Assembly (NCBI RefSeq): GCF_038024875.1
Contig: NZ_CP136136.1
Coordinates: forward strand, 558,001-622,000
DNA length: 64,000 bases
DNA from: Gordonia rubripertincta
GTDB lineage: Bacteria; Actinomycetota; Actinomycetes; Mycobacteriales; Mycobacteriaceae
Direction of reading: 5' to 3'
Shown: positions 54,213 through 62,951 of the stretch, one piece after another
Layout of the letters: each line of letters opens with the position of its first letter
How positions within the stretch are numbered: position 1 is the stretch's first letter
Notes under the pieces: model-generated
What the model was told of the DNA's origin: nothing
What the model saw: only the letters and a program-made list of their open reading frames with translations
Database searches by the model: none
Position numbers and translations under genes: made by a program

Positions 54213-54278
54213 AACCCACCCTTTTTCCGCAAACCCACCAGCCGAGCGCGGGGTGGGAATACGGAAAAAGGGTGGGTT
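54213..54278. repeat. long intergenic inverted repeat
   Basis: Perfect 17-base arms AACCCACCCTTTTTCCG (54213-54229) and CGGAAAAAGGGTGGGTT (54262-54278); ACCCACC (54233-54239) and GGTGGG (54252-54257) extend the pairing inward. It lies between convergent genes (LysR and enoyl-CoA hydratase) and could act as a two-way terminator, although no clear T run follows either arm. Confidence 0.7.
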
Positions 54279-54292
54279 CGCGGCTTTTCAGA

Positions 54293-55069
54293 TCAGCGGT
54301 GCGTGAAGTTCGGGTCCCGCTTCTCGACGAAGGCGGCCATCCCCTCGGTCTGGTCGTCGGTGGCGAAGGTCGAGTAGAACAGGCCCCGCTCGGCGCGGAC
54401 GCCCTCGGTCAGGCCCGACTCGAAGGCACGGTTGACGGCCTCCTTGGCGAGGGCCGACGCGATGAGCGACTTGGAGGCGATGACCTCGGCGATCTCGATG
54501 GCCTTGGCGAGGGCTTCTTCCTTGGGGAAGACGCGCGACACGAGGCCCGCACGCTCGGCCTCCTCGACCGTCATGTTGCGGCCGGTGAGGATCATGTCCA
54601 TCGCCTTGGCCTTGCCGACGGCGCGGGTGAGGCGCTGCGAGCCACCGATGCCCGGGATGACGCCGAGGTTGATCTCCGGCTGACCGAAGACGGCGTTGTC
54701 GCCGGCGATGATGAAGTCGCAGAGCATGGCGAGTTCGCAGCCGCCGCCGAGGGCGTAGCCGGTGACCGCGGCGACGATCGGGGTGCGGGTGCGTGCCAGC
54801 TCGTCCCAGGCGCCGAAGAACTGCTGGTTGGCAACCTCGGCGTAGGTCTTGGTGGACATCTCCTTGATGTCGGCGCCGGCGGCGAACGCCTTCTCCGAAC
54901 CGGTGATGACGATGGCACCGATGGCCTCGTCGACGTCGAATTCCTTGACGACGCCGACCACTTCGTTCATGAGCTCGGAGTTGAGGGCGTTGAGCGCCTT
55001 GGGGCGGTTGAGGGTGATGATGCCGACCCGGCCGCGGCGTTCGACGAGGATGGTCTGGTATTCGGTCAC
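54293..55069 (-). CDS. enoyl-CoA hydratase (EchA8-like)
   Basis: Crotonase-fold hydratase of 258 residues adding water to 2-enoyl-CoA in fatty-acid or branched-chain degradation. Seen: [13 protein letters not shown], oxyanion-hole loop [25 protein letters not shown] and the two catalytic Glu positions in FGQPEINLG and the preceding ELA helix. Start GTG 55069 ([10 protein letters not shown]). It follows a 3-hydroxyisobutyryl-CoA hydrolase-like gene by 30 bases, so both may serve valine or fatty-acid breakdown. Confidence 0.93.
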   Translation of the reverse strand: MTEYQTILVERRGRVGIITLNRPKALNALNSELMNEVVGVVKEFDVDEAIGAIVITGSEKAFAAGADIKEMSTKTYAEVANQQFFGAWDELARTRTPIVAAVTGYALGGGCELAMLCDFIIAGDNAVFGQPEINLGVIPGIGGSQRLTRAVGKAKAMDMILTGRNMTVEEAERAGLVSRVFPKEEALAKAIEIAEVIASKSLIASALAKEAVNRAFESGLTEGVRAERGLFYSTFATDDQTEGMAAFVEKRDPNFTHR

Positions 55070-55099
55070 GTGTTTCCTTCTTCCGGTTGAGGTGGTCGG

Positions 55100-56173
55100 T
55101 CAGGCAGGGAACGTCAGGTCGTGCGGCAGCGGTGCGAAGAACGCGTCGACGCCCGCCTCCGAGAATTCTGCCCAACTCGGGTTGCGGTCCTTGTCGATGA
55201 CCTGTGCGCGGATGCCCTCGGCCATGTCGGGATGCAGGAGGCACCGGAGGGAGACGCGGTATTCGCGGACCAGGGTGTCTTCGAGGGTCGCGTCGTTCGC
55301 AGCCTCGCGCAGCGACCGCAGCGTGACCGCGAGCGCGGTGGGGCTCTTGGCCGCGATGGTGTCGGCGGTCTTGGTGGCCGCCTCGGTGCCGACCGCGCGG
55401 CAACGCTCGATGATCTCCGAGATGGTCCCGGCGGCGAAGGCTTCGGAGATCCACTCACGCTGTGCGGCGAGCTCGGACTCGGGGGCCTCGGTGGCATACT
55501 CCGCGATCGCGGCGTCGACTCCGGATGTTCCGATGGCCTCGATGAACGCGGTCAGCGACTCGGACGGGACGAAGTGGTCAGCGAGCCCCATGGCGATCGC
55601 GTCGGCGCCACGGAGGTGGGCCGCGGTGAGTCCGGCATACAGGCCGAGCCCGTCCGGGACGCGCGAGAGCAGATGCGTACCACCGACATCGGGGACGAAT
55701 CCGATGCCGACCTCGGGCATGGCCAGACGCGTGCGGTCGGTCACGATGCGCACGTTGCCGTGCGCGGAGACGCCGACACCGCCGCCCATGACGATGCCGT
55801 CCATGATCGCGACATAGCTCTTGGGGTAGCTCGAGATCGCGGCGTTGAGGCGGTACTCGTCGAACCAGAACTTTGCCGACGGCGAGTTCTCGGCGTCGAT
55901 GTCGGTGGAGTCGGGATTTCCGCTGAGCGCCGCGGCGTCGCGATGGATCGCGACGATGTCCCCGCCCGCACACAGTCCGCGCTCGCCGGCGCCGTAGAGG
56001 ACGACGGCCGCGACCGTGTCGTCACCGGCCCATTCGTCGAGTCGCTCCGCGATCTCGGTGGCCATCTCGTGGTCGATCGCATTGATCGACTTCGGACGGT
56101 TGAGGATCAGCGACCGCGCCGACCCGTTCTCCTCCGTCAGGACAGACGGGACCAGCACTGATTGTTCCGACAC
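55100..56173 (-). CDS. 3-hydroxyisobutyryl-CoA hydrolase / enoyl-CoA hydratase-isomerase family (EchA9-like)
   Basis: Crotonase-fold protein of 357 residues, the longer hydrolase branch. Seen: LNRPKSINAIDHEM, CAGGDIVAIHRDA, MDGIVMGGGVGVSAHG, the catalytic Glu in MPEVGIGFVPDVGG and the C-terminal extension (ADHFVPSE to MAEGIRAQVIDKDRNPSW). In valine catabolism the enzyme frees 3-hydroxyisobutyrate from CoA. GTG 56173 is set by GAGGAG eight bases upstream; the frame is open to 56194. First gene of a two-gene unit. Confidence 0.88.
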   Translation of the reverse strand: MSEQSVLVPSVLTEENGSARSLILNRPKSINAIDHEMATEIAERLDEWAGDDTVAAVVLYGAGERGLCAGGDIVAIHRDAAALSGNPDSTDIDAENSPSAKFWFDEYRLNAAISSYPKSYVAIMDGIVMGGGVGVSAHGNVRIVTDRTRLAMPEVGIGFVPDVGGTHLLSRVPDGLGLYAGLTAAHLRGADAIAMGLADHFVPSESLTAFIEAIGTSGVDAAIAEYATEAPESELAAQREWISEAFAAGTISEIIERCRAVGTEAATKTADTIAAKSPTALAVTLRSLREAANDATLEDTLVREYRVSLRCLLHPDMAEGIRAQVIDKDRNPSWAEFSEAGVDAFFAPLPHDLTFPA

Positions 56174-56261
56174 GATCGAAACTCCTCTCCACACCGACAG
56201 GCCTCCACAGATGGTTGCATATCCTAGTAACAGAGGCCAGACCCCGGGTGCCCGGCGGTAG

Positions 56262-56280
56262 TTAGGTTAGGGTGACCTCA
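56262..56280 (+). promoter_or_regulatory. IdeR/DtxR-type iron box
   Basis: TTAGGTTAGGGTGACCTCA agrees with the consensus iron box (TTAGGTTAGGCTAACCTAA) at 16 of 19 positions. Its last base is the A of the start codon of the siderophore-interacting protein gene, so bound IdeR would cover the translation start and block expression when iron is plentiful. Confidence 0.75.
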
Positions 56281-57152
56281 TGGGCTACTCGAGAGCACGC
56301 GTCCGCAGGGCCGATCACCTGACGCCCAACCTGCGCCGACTGACATTCGACGTCGCCGACCTGCCCGGCCTGGGACTACCTGGCGTCGCCGACGAGGCGG
56401 TGGGCATCTACTTCCCTTTCGAGTCGCAGCGCTCCACTCCGGACATGGAGTGCCGGGACGGAGTCTGGGCCTACTACGACACCGTTCCCGCGCCGGATGG
56501 GCGCAACTACTCGATCCGCGCCGCCGACCCGATGGCGGGAACCGTCGTCGTGGATTTCGTCATCCACGCCGCAGGGCCGGCGACCACCTGGGCCCAGCGC
56601 ACCGAACCCGGCCACGACGTCGTCATGACGCACGCCCGCAGCTGGTTCACTCCGCCGGCCCGGACCAGCCGACTCGTGCTGGCCGCCGACCTCGCCGGAC
56701 TCCCCGCGCTCGCGCGGATCGTCGAAGAACTCCCGTCGACCGATGGCGTGACCGTGGTGGCCGAGGTGCCGTCGCCGACCGACCTCGCCTACCTACCCGA
56801 GCGCGAGGTCGAGATGGTCACGCTGATCGGCGGCAACGGACGGACCCCGAGCCGACTGGCGGAGACCGTCGCAGGGTTGGACCTCCCGAACACGGCCGGG
56901 TACTGCTGGTTTGCCGGTGAGGCCTCCGAATCGCGGACCGTCCGCAAACACCTGCGAAGCGAATTGCGTTGGGGCCGAGAGTCCTACGACGTCATCGGTT
57001 ACTGGCGACAGGACGCCGAACGCTGGACCCGACGCTATTCCGAGCGCAGCACCGAGCTTTTCGCGGTGTACCGGCAGGCCCTGGCCGACGGGAAGACCGA
57101 GAAAGAGGCATCCGAGGAGTTCGACGAGGCCCTCGAACGCGTCGGACTCTAG
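56280..57152 (+). CDS. siderophore-interacting protein (FAD-dependent ferric-siderophore reductase)
   Basis: Cytoplasmic flavoprotein of 290 residues that reduces ferric siderophores to release iron (ViuB/YqjH family). Seen: N-terminal FAD domain with RNYSIRA (R-x-Y-S/T flavin motif), FVIHAAGPATTWAQ, and the C-terminal NAD(P)H part with LVLAADLAGLPAL and the family end AGEASESRTVRKHL plus YWRQD. The iron box overlaps its ATG, which supports the role. It stands alone; no siderophore uptake genes are adjacent. Confidence 0.92.
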   Translation: MGYSRARVRRADHLTPNLRRLTFDVADLPGLGLPGVADEAVGIYFPFESQRSTPDMECRDGVWAYYDTVPAPDGRNYSIRAADPMAGTVVVDFVIHAAGPATTWAQRTEPGHDVVMTHARSWFTPPARTSRLVLAADLAGLPALARIVEELPSTDGVTVVAEVPSPTDLAYLPEREVEMVTLIGGNGRTPSRLAETVAGLDLPNTAGYCWFAGEASESRTVRKHLRSELRWGRESYDVIGYWRQDAERWTRRYSERSTELFAVYRQALADGKTEKEASEEFDEALERVGL

Positions 57153-57177
57153 CGCGCCCACTTCGAGACCGGCGGGT

Positions 57178-57675
57178 TCACTCCACGTTGCGCGTGACCC
57201 GCCTCAACAGGTCCACCAGCGTCTCGATCTCCGTGTCGTCGAGGTCGGCGAGCATCTGGTGTTCGCTCTCGACGCGACGAGGGAACTCCTCGTCGACGAG
57301 TGCACGCCCGGCCGCCGTCAGCGACAGCAGGACCACCCGTCCGTCTCGTTCGAGGCGTTTCCGTTCGACCAGCCCCATCGACGCGAGGCGTTCGACGTTC
57401 TTGGTGGTCGACGCCCCGGAGATCCCGGCGACCGAGGTGACCTCGCTGGCGCGGAGCGGGACGTCGCTGCGGGCGAGTGCACCGAGCACGTCGAACTCGG
57501 TGCGGGTGATCCCGCGAGGCGCGAGGTCGCGGTCGAATCGGACGAGCGCCAGCGAACTGATCCGCACGATGCGCCCGATGACATCGACCGGCCGGATGTC
57601 GAGGTCGGGGTACCGCGCCGCCCACTCCCCGCGGACACGATCGACGTAATCCGATCCCTCGGAGCGCTCTGACAT
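57178..57675 (-). CDS. MarR-family regulator (of the divergent FUSC gene)
   Basis: Winged-helix repressor of 165 residues: ITRTEFDVLGAL, SEVTSVAGISGASTTKNVER as the recognition region, and the wing LERDGRVVLLSLTAAG. It is divergent from a FUSC-type exporter gene with 66 bases between, which contain an AT-rich palindrome (57710-57729). MarR proteins of this layout usually repress the neighbouring exporter until an aromatic or phenolic ligand binds. Confidence 0.9.
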   Translation of the reverse strand: MSERSEGSDYVDRVRGEWAARYPDLDIRPVDVIGRIVRISSLALVRFDRDLAPRGITRTEFDVLGALARSDVPLRASEVTSVAGISGASTTKNVERLASMGLVERKRLERDGRVVLLSLTAAGRALVDEEFPRRVESEHQMLADLDDTEIETLVDLLRRVTRNVE

Positions 57676-57709
57676 GCGACGATCCTAGCCCTTCACAGAT
57701 GTTTTATAG

Positions 57710-57729
57710 ATATTTTACTGCAAAAGTAT
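57710..57729. promoter_or_regulatory. probable MarR operator
   Basis: ATATTTTACT (57710-57719) and GCAAAAGTAT (57720-57729) form an imperfect palindrome (outer seven positions match at six) in the only AT-rich patch between the divergent MarR and FUSC genes. Confidence 0.45.
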
Positions 57730-57741
57730 TACGGTGGACGG

Positions 57742-59142
57742 ATGCACGACTCCGCCACATCGACCCGTGACCCCAGCCGGTTGCAGCATTCGCGCAGGGC
57801 ATTGGCACATTCGGTGTCCCCGGCCGCGTGGCGCGGCACGCTCGAGTTCCGCCGGGCCGACCCGACAGTGGCGATCGCCTTCCGCGTCGGACTCGCCGGT
57901 GCGATCGTCCTGGTCGCCGGTGGACTCCTCGGCCTGACCGAGATCGCCGGGTTCGCCGCGCTCGGTTCACTGGCGGCCGCGTTCCTTCGCTACGAGCCCT
58001 ACCCCCGGCTGGCCCGCAAGCTCGCGGGAGTCGCGGCACTGATCGTCGCCTACACGGCACTCGGCGCCGTGCTCGGCGTGATGGGCGCATCGATCTGGAC
58101 TCAGGTGGTGCTGGTGTCGGCGGGCGCGGGGATCGCCTACTGGCTCGTCCTGGTCTTCGGCATCACCGGCCCCGGGCCCGTTGTCATGATCTTCGCCGCG
58201 GCGGGTGCAGCCGGGTTCGCGGACACCTGGGCCGACGCCGCCTCCGTCACCGGGGCCGCCGTCCTCGGCGGTCTCGTCGGATGGGTGGTGGCGATGGCTC
58301 CCGCGTTGTCCCATCCGCACAGCCCGGCGCGGGTGGCCGTGGCCCGCGCCCTCGCCGCCGTGTCGGCGATCGAACAGCAGGGCGACCGTGCGGTTACGGC
58401 AGCGCACGCGGTGATCGCCCGCGCTCGGGAGACCATCGCATACACCCCGAAGCGCCGCGTCGACGATCACGTCCGCGAGCTGGTGACACTGCTCGACGCC
58501 GCCGAGGACGCCCTCGACGACCGCGAATCCGGATCGCCCAGACGGAACGACTTCGCGCGGCTCGAGGCCGAACTCCGCAAGGTGCGCAGCGACATCCGCA
58601 CGCCACGGACGGCCCCTCAGACCCGGCCGGGCACCACACGAGCCCCCGGCCACCACCGCACGGCGAAGGACAAGGCGTTGTGGTTCAGCGCCGCCCGCGT
58701 GGGCCTCGCATCCCTGGTGGCCGGCGCGTTCGCGGCCGGCGTCGGACTCGATCACCCGTTGTGGGCGACGCTCGGCACGATCGCCACGCTGCAGGGCGTG
58801 AACTACGGCCACGCCGTTCAACGAGGCATCCAGCGACTCGTCGGGAACACCGCAGGCGCCCTGCTCGCGGCCGTGTTGATCTTTGCCGGCCTCGGCTATT
58901 GGCCGCTGGTCGTGGTGGTCGTGGCCTGTCAGACGGCCGCGGAACTGACGGTGACCCGCAACTACGCGGTGGCCTCTACCTTTGTCACCGCGATGGCGTT
59001 GCTGCTGACCTCGATCGGCCATCCCGTCGGCACCGGGATCGCGGCCGCCCGCATCGGCGACACACTCGTCGGCGTCGTCGTCGGAGTCGTGCTGGCGGCG
59101 TTCACCATTCGCCTCGACGACCGCGAGCACCTAGCGCGCTAG
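57742..59142 (+). CDS. FUSC-family membrane protein (aromatic acid exporter type)
   Basis: Membrane protein of 466 residues in two halves, each with a cluster of four to six helices (about 45-195 and 310-455) separated by a charged cytoplasmic stretch (RAxxAVSAIEQQGDRAV to RTAPQTRPG). The second half carries HPLWATLGTIATLQG and the following TxQRxxGNTxGALLA pattern of FUSC/fusaric-acid-resistance and aromatic-acid-efflux proteins. Regulated presumably by the divergent MarR gene. Its stop shares CTAG (59139-59142) with the convergent SDR gene. Confidence 0.83.
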   Translation: MHDSATSTRDPSRLQHSRRALAHSVSPAAWRGTLEFRRADPTVAIAFRVGLAGAIVLVAGGLLGLTEIAGFAALGSLAAAFLRYEPYPRLARKLAGVAALIVAYTALGAVLGVMGASIWTQVVLVSAGAGIAYWLVLVFGITGPGPVVMIFAAAGAAGFADTWADAASVTGAAVLGGLVGWVVAMAPALSHPHSPARVAVARALAAVSAIEQQGDRAVTAAHAVIARARETIAYTPKRRVDDHVRELVTLLDAAEDALDDRESGSPRRNDFARLEAELRKVRSDIRTPRTAPQTRPGTTRAPGHHRTAKDKALWFSAARVGLASLVAGAFAAGVGLDHPLWATLGTIATLQGVNYGHAVQRGIQRLVGNTAGALLAAVLIFAGLGYWPLVVVVVACQTAAELTVTRNYAVASTFVTAMALLLTSIGHPVGTGIAAARIGDTLVGVVVGVVLAAFTIRLDDREHLAR

Positions 59143-60011
59143 TACTGGGCGACCTGCCCGTCCTTCGGGGCGCGGTACATCTTCCACACCAGCTTCGGGA
59201 TCCCGCGCACCGGCAGCGGTTTCGGCCAGTCCCGGGTACGCATGAGGGCCTCGGTTCCGCCGTCGACGGTGATGACGGTGCCGGCCATGAAGTCGGCGGC
59301 CGGCGACAGCATGGTCATCACCCACGCGGCGAGCTGTTCCGGGGTTCCGAACTCGCGCACCGGAACCGGGAACGACGTCACGGCCTTGGCCTGCGGGCTG
59401 TCGAGCTGAGCCTGCAACAGCGGCGTCATCACCGGGCCGGGGGCGATCACGTTGATCCGGATGCCCGCGCCCGCCCACTCCGGCTTGGTGCCTTGCCAGC
59501 GGGCCCACTGGGTGACCGCGATCTTCGACGCCGCATACGCGACGGGCGCGGTGACTCCGCGGCGTCGCAGGATCTGCCGGGTGGCGCCGGCGGCGTCTCC
59601 GTTGATGAGCCGGCGGATCGCACCGCGCGGCACCAGCGGTGTCACGGTCGTCGAATTGGAGCCGAAGACAACCACTTTCGCCTTGTCCGCAGCAGCCAGA
59701 GCCGGGCGCCAGGCAGTCAACAGGTCGGTGACGCCGAGGACGTTGACCTCGGTGATCATCCGCTCGCGCCCCTTGGTCGGCCCCATCCCGGCGGCGAGGA
59801 CCGCACCGTCGAGCTTGCCCCCGGCCTTGGCCAGGACGTCCGCGGCGGCCTTCTGCCGACCATGCGTGGTCGACAGGTCGGCGACCACATCGGCATCCCG
59901 CAGATCGACGCCGATCACCGTGTGACCTTCCCCGGACAGGGATCTGGCCACCGCCGCTCCCATTCCCGACGCCGATCCGGTCACCACGTACGTGCCGCTC
60001 CCAGTGGTCAT
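59139..60011 (-). CDS. SDR-family oxidoreductase
   Basis: NAD(P)-dependent short-chain dehydrogenase/reductase of 290 residues: TGSASGMGAAVA (cofactor loop), VDLRDADVVADL, Ser in FGSNSTT and the YAASK active site, then GTVITVDGG. The A-D-L instead of N-N-A-G core (LAAGMGP) and the D after beta-2 suggest NAD use, as in 3-alpha-hydroxysteroid-dehydrogenase-like SDRs. ATG 60011 overlaps the stop of the upstream MarR gene (ATGA), so both are one unit. Substrate unknown. Confidence 0.88.
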   Translation of the reverse strand: MTTGSGTYVVTGSASGMGAAVARSLSGEGHTVIGVDLRDADVVADLSTTHGRQKAAADVLAKAGGKLDGAVLAAGMGPTKGRERMITEVNVLGVTDLLTAWRPALAAADKAKVVVFGSNSTTVTPLVPRGAIRRLINGDAAGATRQILRRRGVTAPVAYAASKIAVTQWARWQGTKPEWAGAGIRINVIAPGPVMTPLLQAQLDSPQAKAVTSFPVPVREFGTPEQLAAWVMTMLSPAADFMAGTVITVDGGTEALMRTRDWPKPLPVRGIPKLVWKMYRAPKDGQVAQY

Positions 60012-60511
60012 GCCAGCCCTCTCTTGAACCTCTGATCGCTCTTCTTGTCCCGCTCACCGGTCCCATGCCGGTCTTGCGTCCGTTCATAGGCATCGTTGAA
60101 CGCCCGTAATTCGTGGAGCAGCGCCTCGGGGTTGCCCGGCGCGAGGTCGGCGAAGACCTGCTCCAGCCGCTGCGCACGCAACAACCCGTCGCGCTTGAAG
60201 GCCTCGCGGCCGAGTTCGGTCGGGCGGATCAGCTTGGACAACGAGTCCTCCACCTCGAAACGCTCGAGATAGCCGTGCTTGATCGCGGCGTTCACCTGTC
60301 GGTTCACCGTGGACTGCTCGAGTTCGAGCTCCTCGGTCAGTTCACGAAGGGTCCGCGGCCGCCCGTCGGACAGAACCCACAAAATGGCAAACGCCGACTT
60401 CTCCAGTCCCACGGACGGATGGACGAGGCTCCGGCGCCGGGACATGCGCAGCAATTCAGCCGCCAGGTCTCGGTGTACCGGCGATTGCCACGGCGCGTGG
60501 TCCTCGGACAT
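60008..60511 (-). CDS. MarR-family regulator
   Basis: Regulator of 167 residues: LEKSAFAILWVLSDGRPRTL, recognition region LELEQSTVNRQVNAAIKHGY and a wing at VEDSLSKLIRPTELG. It is translationally coupled to the SDR gene and divergent from an MFS exporter with 95 bases between. Two perfect palindromes in that gap (60560-60587) are the likely operators, so one repressor may control exporter and oxidoreductase together. Confidence 0.9.
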   Translation of the reverse strand: MSEDHAPWQSPVHRDLAAELLRMSRRRSLVHPSVGLEKSAFAILWVLSDGRPRTLRELTEELELEQSTVNRQVNAAIKHGYLERFEVEDSLSKLIRPTELGREAFKRDGLLRAQRLEQVFADLAPGNPEALLHELRAFNDAYERTQDRHGTGERDKKSDQRFKRGLA

Positions 60512-60559
60512 GGCTCCTCCATCACATTCGACCAGGACAATCTACTGTCCGGTTTGCCT

Positions 60560-60587
60560 ATGTACGTTACATATGTATGCTGCATAC
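60560..60587. promoter_or_regulatory. tandem palindromes, probable MarR operators
   Basis: ATGTA-CGT-TACAT (60560-60572) and GTATG-CTG-CATAC (60575-60587) are both perfect 5-3-5 palindromes, 15 bases centre to centre, just upstream of the AAGGAGG of the MFS gene. Confidence 0.65.
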
Positions 60588-60606
60588 CTCGAAGGAGGTC
60601 TCAGAT

Positions 60607-62079
60607 ATGAGCCACGTACAAGGTCAGGCGCCTGCCGCCGACCAGGCCGCAGCCGACAAGGCACCCGCCGGCGCCGTCATCAGCGTCGTGGTGCTCTGCT
60701 TCGGCGGCCTCGTCGCTTCGCTGATGCAGACCCTGATCATCCCGATCCAGCCGGATCTGCCGCGTCTCCTCGGCACCTCGATCGGCAACGCCTCATGGAT
60801 CATCACCGCCACGCTGCTCGCGGCAGCCGTCGCGATGCCGATCGCCGGCCGTCTCGGTGACATGTTCGGCAAGCAGCGCGTCCTGCTCGCGAGCGCCGCG
60901 CTGCTCACCTTCGGTTCGCTCCTCTGCGCGCTCGGCGACTCCCTGATCCCGCTGATCATCGGACGCGGCGTCCAAGGCCTGGCGATGGGCTTCATCCCGG
61001 TCGGCATGAGCCTCATCCGCGAGATCACCCCGCCGCGCATCACGTCCATGGCCGTGGCCGCGATGTCGGCGACCCTCGGCGTCGGTGGCGCCATCGGCCT
61101 ACCCCTGTCGGCCTGGATCGTCCAGACCTGGGATTGGCACGCTCTCTTCTGGGTCGCCACCGGCCTCGGCGTGCTCATCGTGGTCGCCGTCCTCGTCTTC
61201 CTCCCCCGCGTGAACACCGCCGCGGGCGGACGCCTCGACATCCCCGGTGCCGTTGGCCTGGCCATCGGCCTCTCGGCCTTCCTCATCGCCGTCTCGAAGG
61301 CCAACGACTGGGGCTGGACCTCGGCCAGCACGCTGGGTCTGGGCCTCGGCGGCATCGCCGTGCTGGTTCTGTGGGGATTCTTCGAACTCCGCCAGCGGGA
61401 GCCGCTGGTCGACCTGCGGACGTCGGCTCGTCCGGCCGTGCTGCTGACCAACATCGCGGCTGCGGCCATCGGTTTCGGCATGATGGCGCAGGCGATCATC
61501 CTGCCGATGCTGTTGCGACTCCCCGAGGCGACCGGATACGGCCTGGGACAGTCGATTCTGGCTGCGGGCCTGTGGATGGCCCCGGGCGGCCTGATGATGA
61601 TGTTCTTCGCACCGCTCTCGGGTCTGCTGATCAACCGGATCGGTGCCAAGTTCACCCTCGCGATCGGTGCGACCATCCTCGGCGCCGGCTACATCTTCGC
61701 CTTCTTCCTCATGGACTCGGCGTGGAAGCTGATGCTCGCCTCGATCATCTGCGCCATCGGCGTGGGCATCGGTTACGCGGCCATGCCGACCCTGATAATG
61801 GGCTCGGTGCCGCCGACCGAGGCCGGCGCGGCCGTCGGCCTGAACGGCCTGATGCGTTCGCTGGGCACCACCGTCGCCTCCGCCGTCATGGCCCTCGTCC
61901 TGGCCAGCGCGACCATCTCGCTGGGCGGCACCGAGGTCCCCGACGAATCGACGTTCACCTGGTGCTTCCTGATCGCGGCCGCCGCAGCCTTCGTCGGCGT
62001 GGCGATCACCCTGCTGATCCCCACCAAGGCAAAGGCATCGAGCATCGTCGAGGAGCAACCGGCACCCGCCGCCGACTGA
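60607..62079 (+). CDS. MFS drug exporter, DHA2/EmrB type
   Basis: Drug-proton antiporter of 490 residues with about 14 helices. Seen: LMQTLIIPIQPDLPRLL (helix 1 motif), GRLGDMFGKQRVLL (motif A), RGVQGLAMGFIPVGMSLIRE (motif B) and GGAIGLPLSAWI (motif C). ATG 60607 lies 9 bases after AAGGAGG. Divergent from the MarR-SDR unit, which suggests induction by a toxic substrate. Terminator at 62097. Confidence 0.92.
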   Translation: MSHVQGQAPAADQAAADKAPAGAVISVVVLCFGGLVASLMQTLIIPIQPDLPRLLGTSIGNASWIITATLLAAAVAMPIAGRLGDMFGKQRVLLASAALLTFGSLLCALGDSLIPLIIGRGVQGLAMGFIPVGMSLIREITPPRITSMAVAAMSATLGVGGAIGLPLSAWIVQTWDWHALFWVATGLGVLIVVAVLVFLPRVNTAAGGRLDIPGAVGLAIGLSAFLIAVSKANDWGWTSASTLGLGLGGIAVLVLWGFFELRQREPLVDLRTSARPAVLLTNIAAAAIGFGMMAQAIILPMLLRLPEATGYGLGQSILAAGLWMAPGGLMMMFFAPLSGLLINRIGAKFTLAIGATILGAGYIFAFFLMDSAWKLMLASIICAIGVGIGYAAMPTLIMGSVPPTEAGAAVGLNGLMRSLGTTVASAVMALVLASATISLGGTEVPDESTFTWCFLIAAAAAFVGVAITLLIPTKAKASSIVEEQPAPAAD

Positions 62080-62096
62080 TCCTCGGGAGACACGAC

Positions 62097-62129
62097 AGTG
62101 GCCCGGCAGTCCTGGACTGCTGGGCCACT
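62097..62129. terminator. terminator between the MFS and GntR genes
   Basis: AGTGGCCCGGCAGTCC (62097-62112) pairs with GGACTGCTGGGCCACT (62114-62129) with one wobble pair; convergent genes on both sides, so it can act both ways. Confidence 0.75.
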
Positions 62130-62160
62130 CTCGTTCGGGCACCTCAGGGTCGCATCTACC

Positions 62161-62904
62161 TCATAGGCCGCTGCGGCGCAGCGTCACGCGGTAGGTGTAA
62201 TGCTCGGGCAGGAAGTAACTGACCGCGAGTTCCACGGCTCGCCCCCTCGAGTCGGTGTAGAGCCGGTCGACGCGCAGCACGGCGTGTCCTTCTGGGCAGC
62301 CGAGACGCCGTGCGACCTCGGCGTCAGCGGTGGTGGCCGTGATCGATTGCGCGCATTCGTCGATCGGATACCGCAGATGCGGTTCGAGCAGGCCGATCAT
62401 CGTGGAGTCGCTTGTCGCCCCGGCCTTCACCTCAGGCGCGTCGATCACGAGCCGCGCCACCGACTCCGGCCACGACACCGTCGTGACCACGAACGGCACA
62501 CCGTCGTGCAATCGCTGGAACACGATCCGGTAGACGACGTCGGTGTCGAGGCGCAGGCGCCCTGCGCTCTCGAGATCCACTCGACGGGAGGGAGATTCGA
62601 GGACCCGCATCTCGGTGTCGGTGGACAGGTTCATCAGGTCGTCGATCGACCCGAGCTGCCGCAGGTACTGCCCGGCGTTCTCGGTTGCGAAGGTCCCTCG
62701 ACCGGGCACGCGGTACACCGAACCCTCGGTGACGAGTTCGAGGAAGGCGCGGCGCACCGTCTGCCTGCTCAGCCCGTACTCCTGCGAGAGCTCGGACTCC
62801 GTGGGCAGCCGGACGCCCCCCTTGTAGAGCCCCTGCGCGATGTGCGAACGCAATTCGGCGGCCAGCACCTTGTACGCCGGCTCGGACTGCCCGACCTCGC
62901 CCAT
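62161..62904 (-). CDS. GntR/HutC-family regulator with UTRA domain
   Basis: Regulator of about 247 residues: GntR winged helix (VLAAELRSHIAQGLYKGGV, LPTESELSQEYGLSRQTVRR, GTFATE) and a UTRA ligand domain (about 85-245; FVVTTVSWPESVARLV, ETHYTYR-like end). ATG 62904 (MGEVGQSEP) has AGGGGAG upstream; GTG 62928 would add eight residues. It lies 47 bases after an acyl-CoA dehydrogenase gene on the same strand and may control it. Confidence 0.88.
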   Translation of the reverse strand: MGEVGQSEPAYKVLAAELRSHIAQGLYKGGVRLPTESELSQEYGLSRQTVRRAFLELVTEGSVYRVPGRGTFATENAGQYLRQLGSIDDLMNLSTDTEMRVLESPSRRVDLESAGRLRLDTDVVYRIVFQRLHDGVPFVVTTVSWPESVARLVIDAPEVKAGATSDSTMIGLLEPHLRYPIDECAQSITATTADAEVARRLGCPEGHAVLRVDRLYTDSRGRAVELAVSYFLPEHYTYRVTLRRSGL

Positions 62905-62951
62905 CCCACTCCCCTGCTCGAGTACCACCGCTGCCGGCCGAACCGTCGCCG

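Noticed and set aside
54213..54278. CRISPR-like or direct-repeat array
   Set aside because: Only one pair of inverted arms; no regular direct repeats with spacers, and no cas genes in the window.
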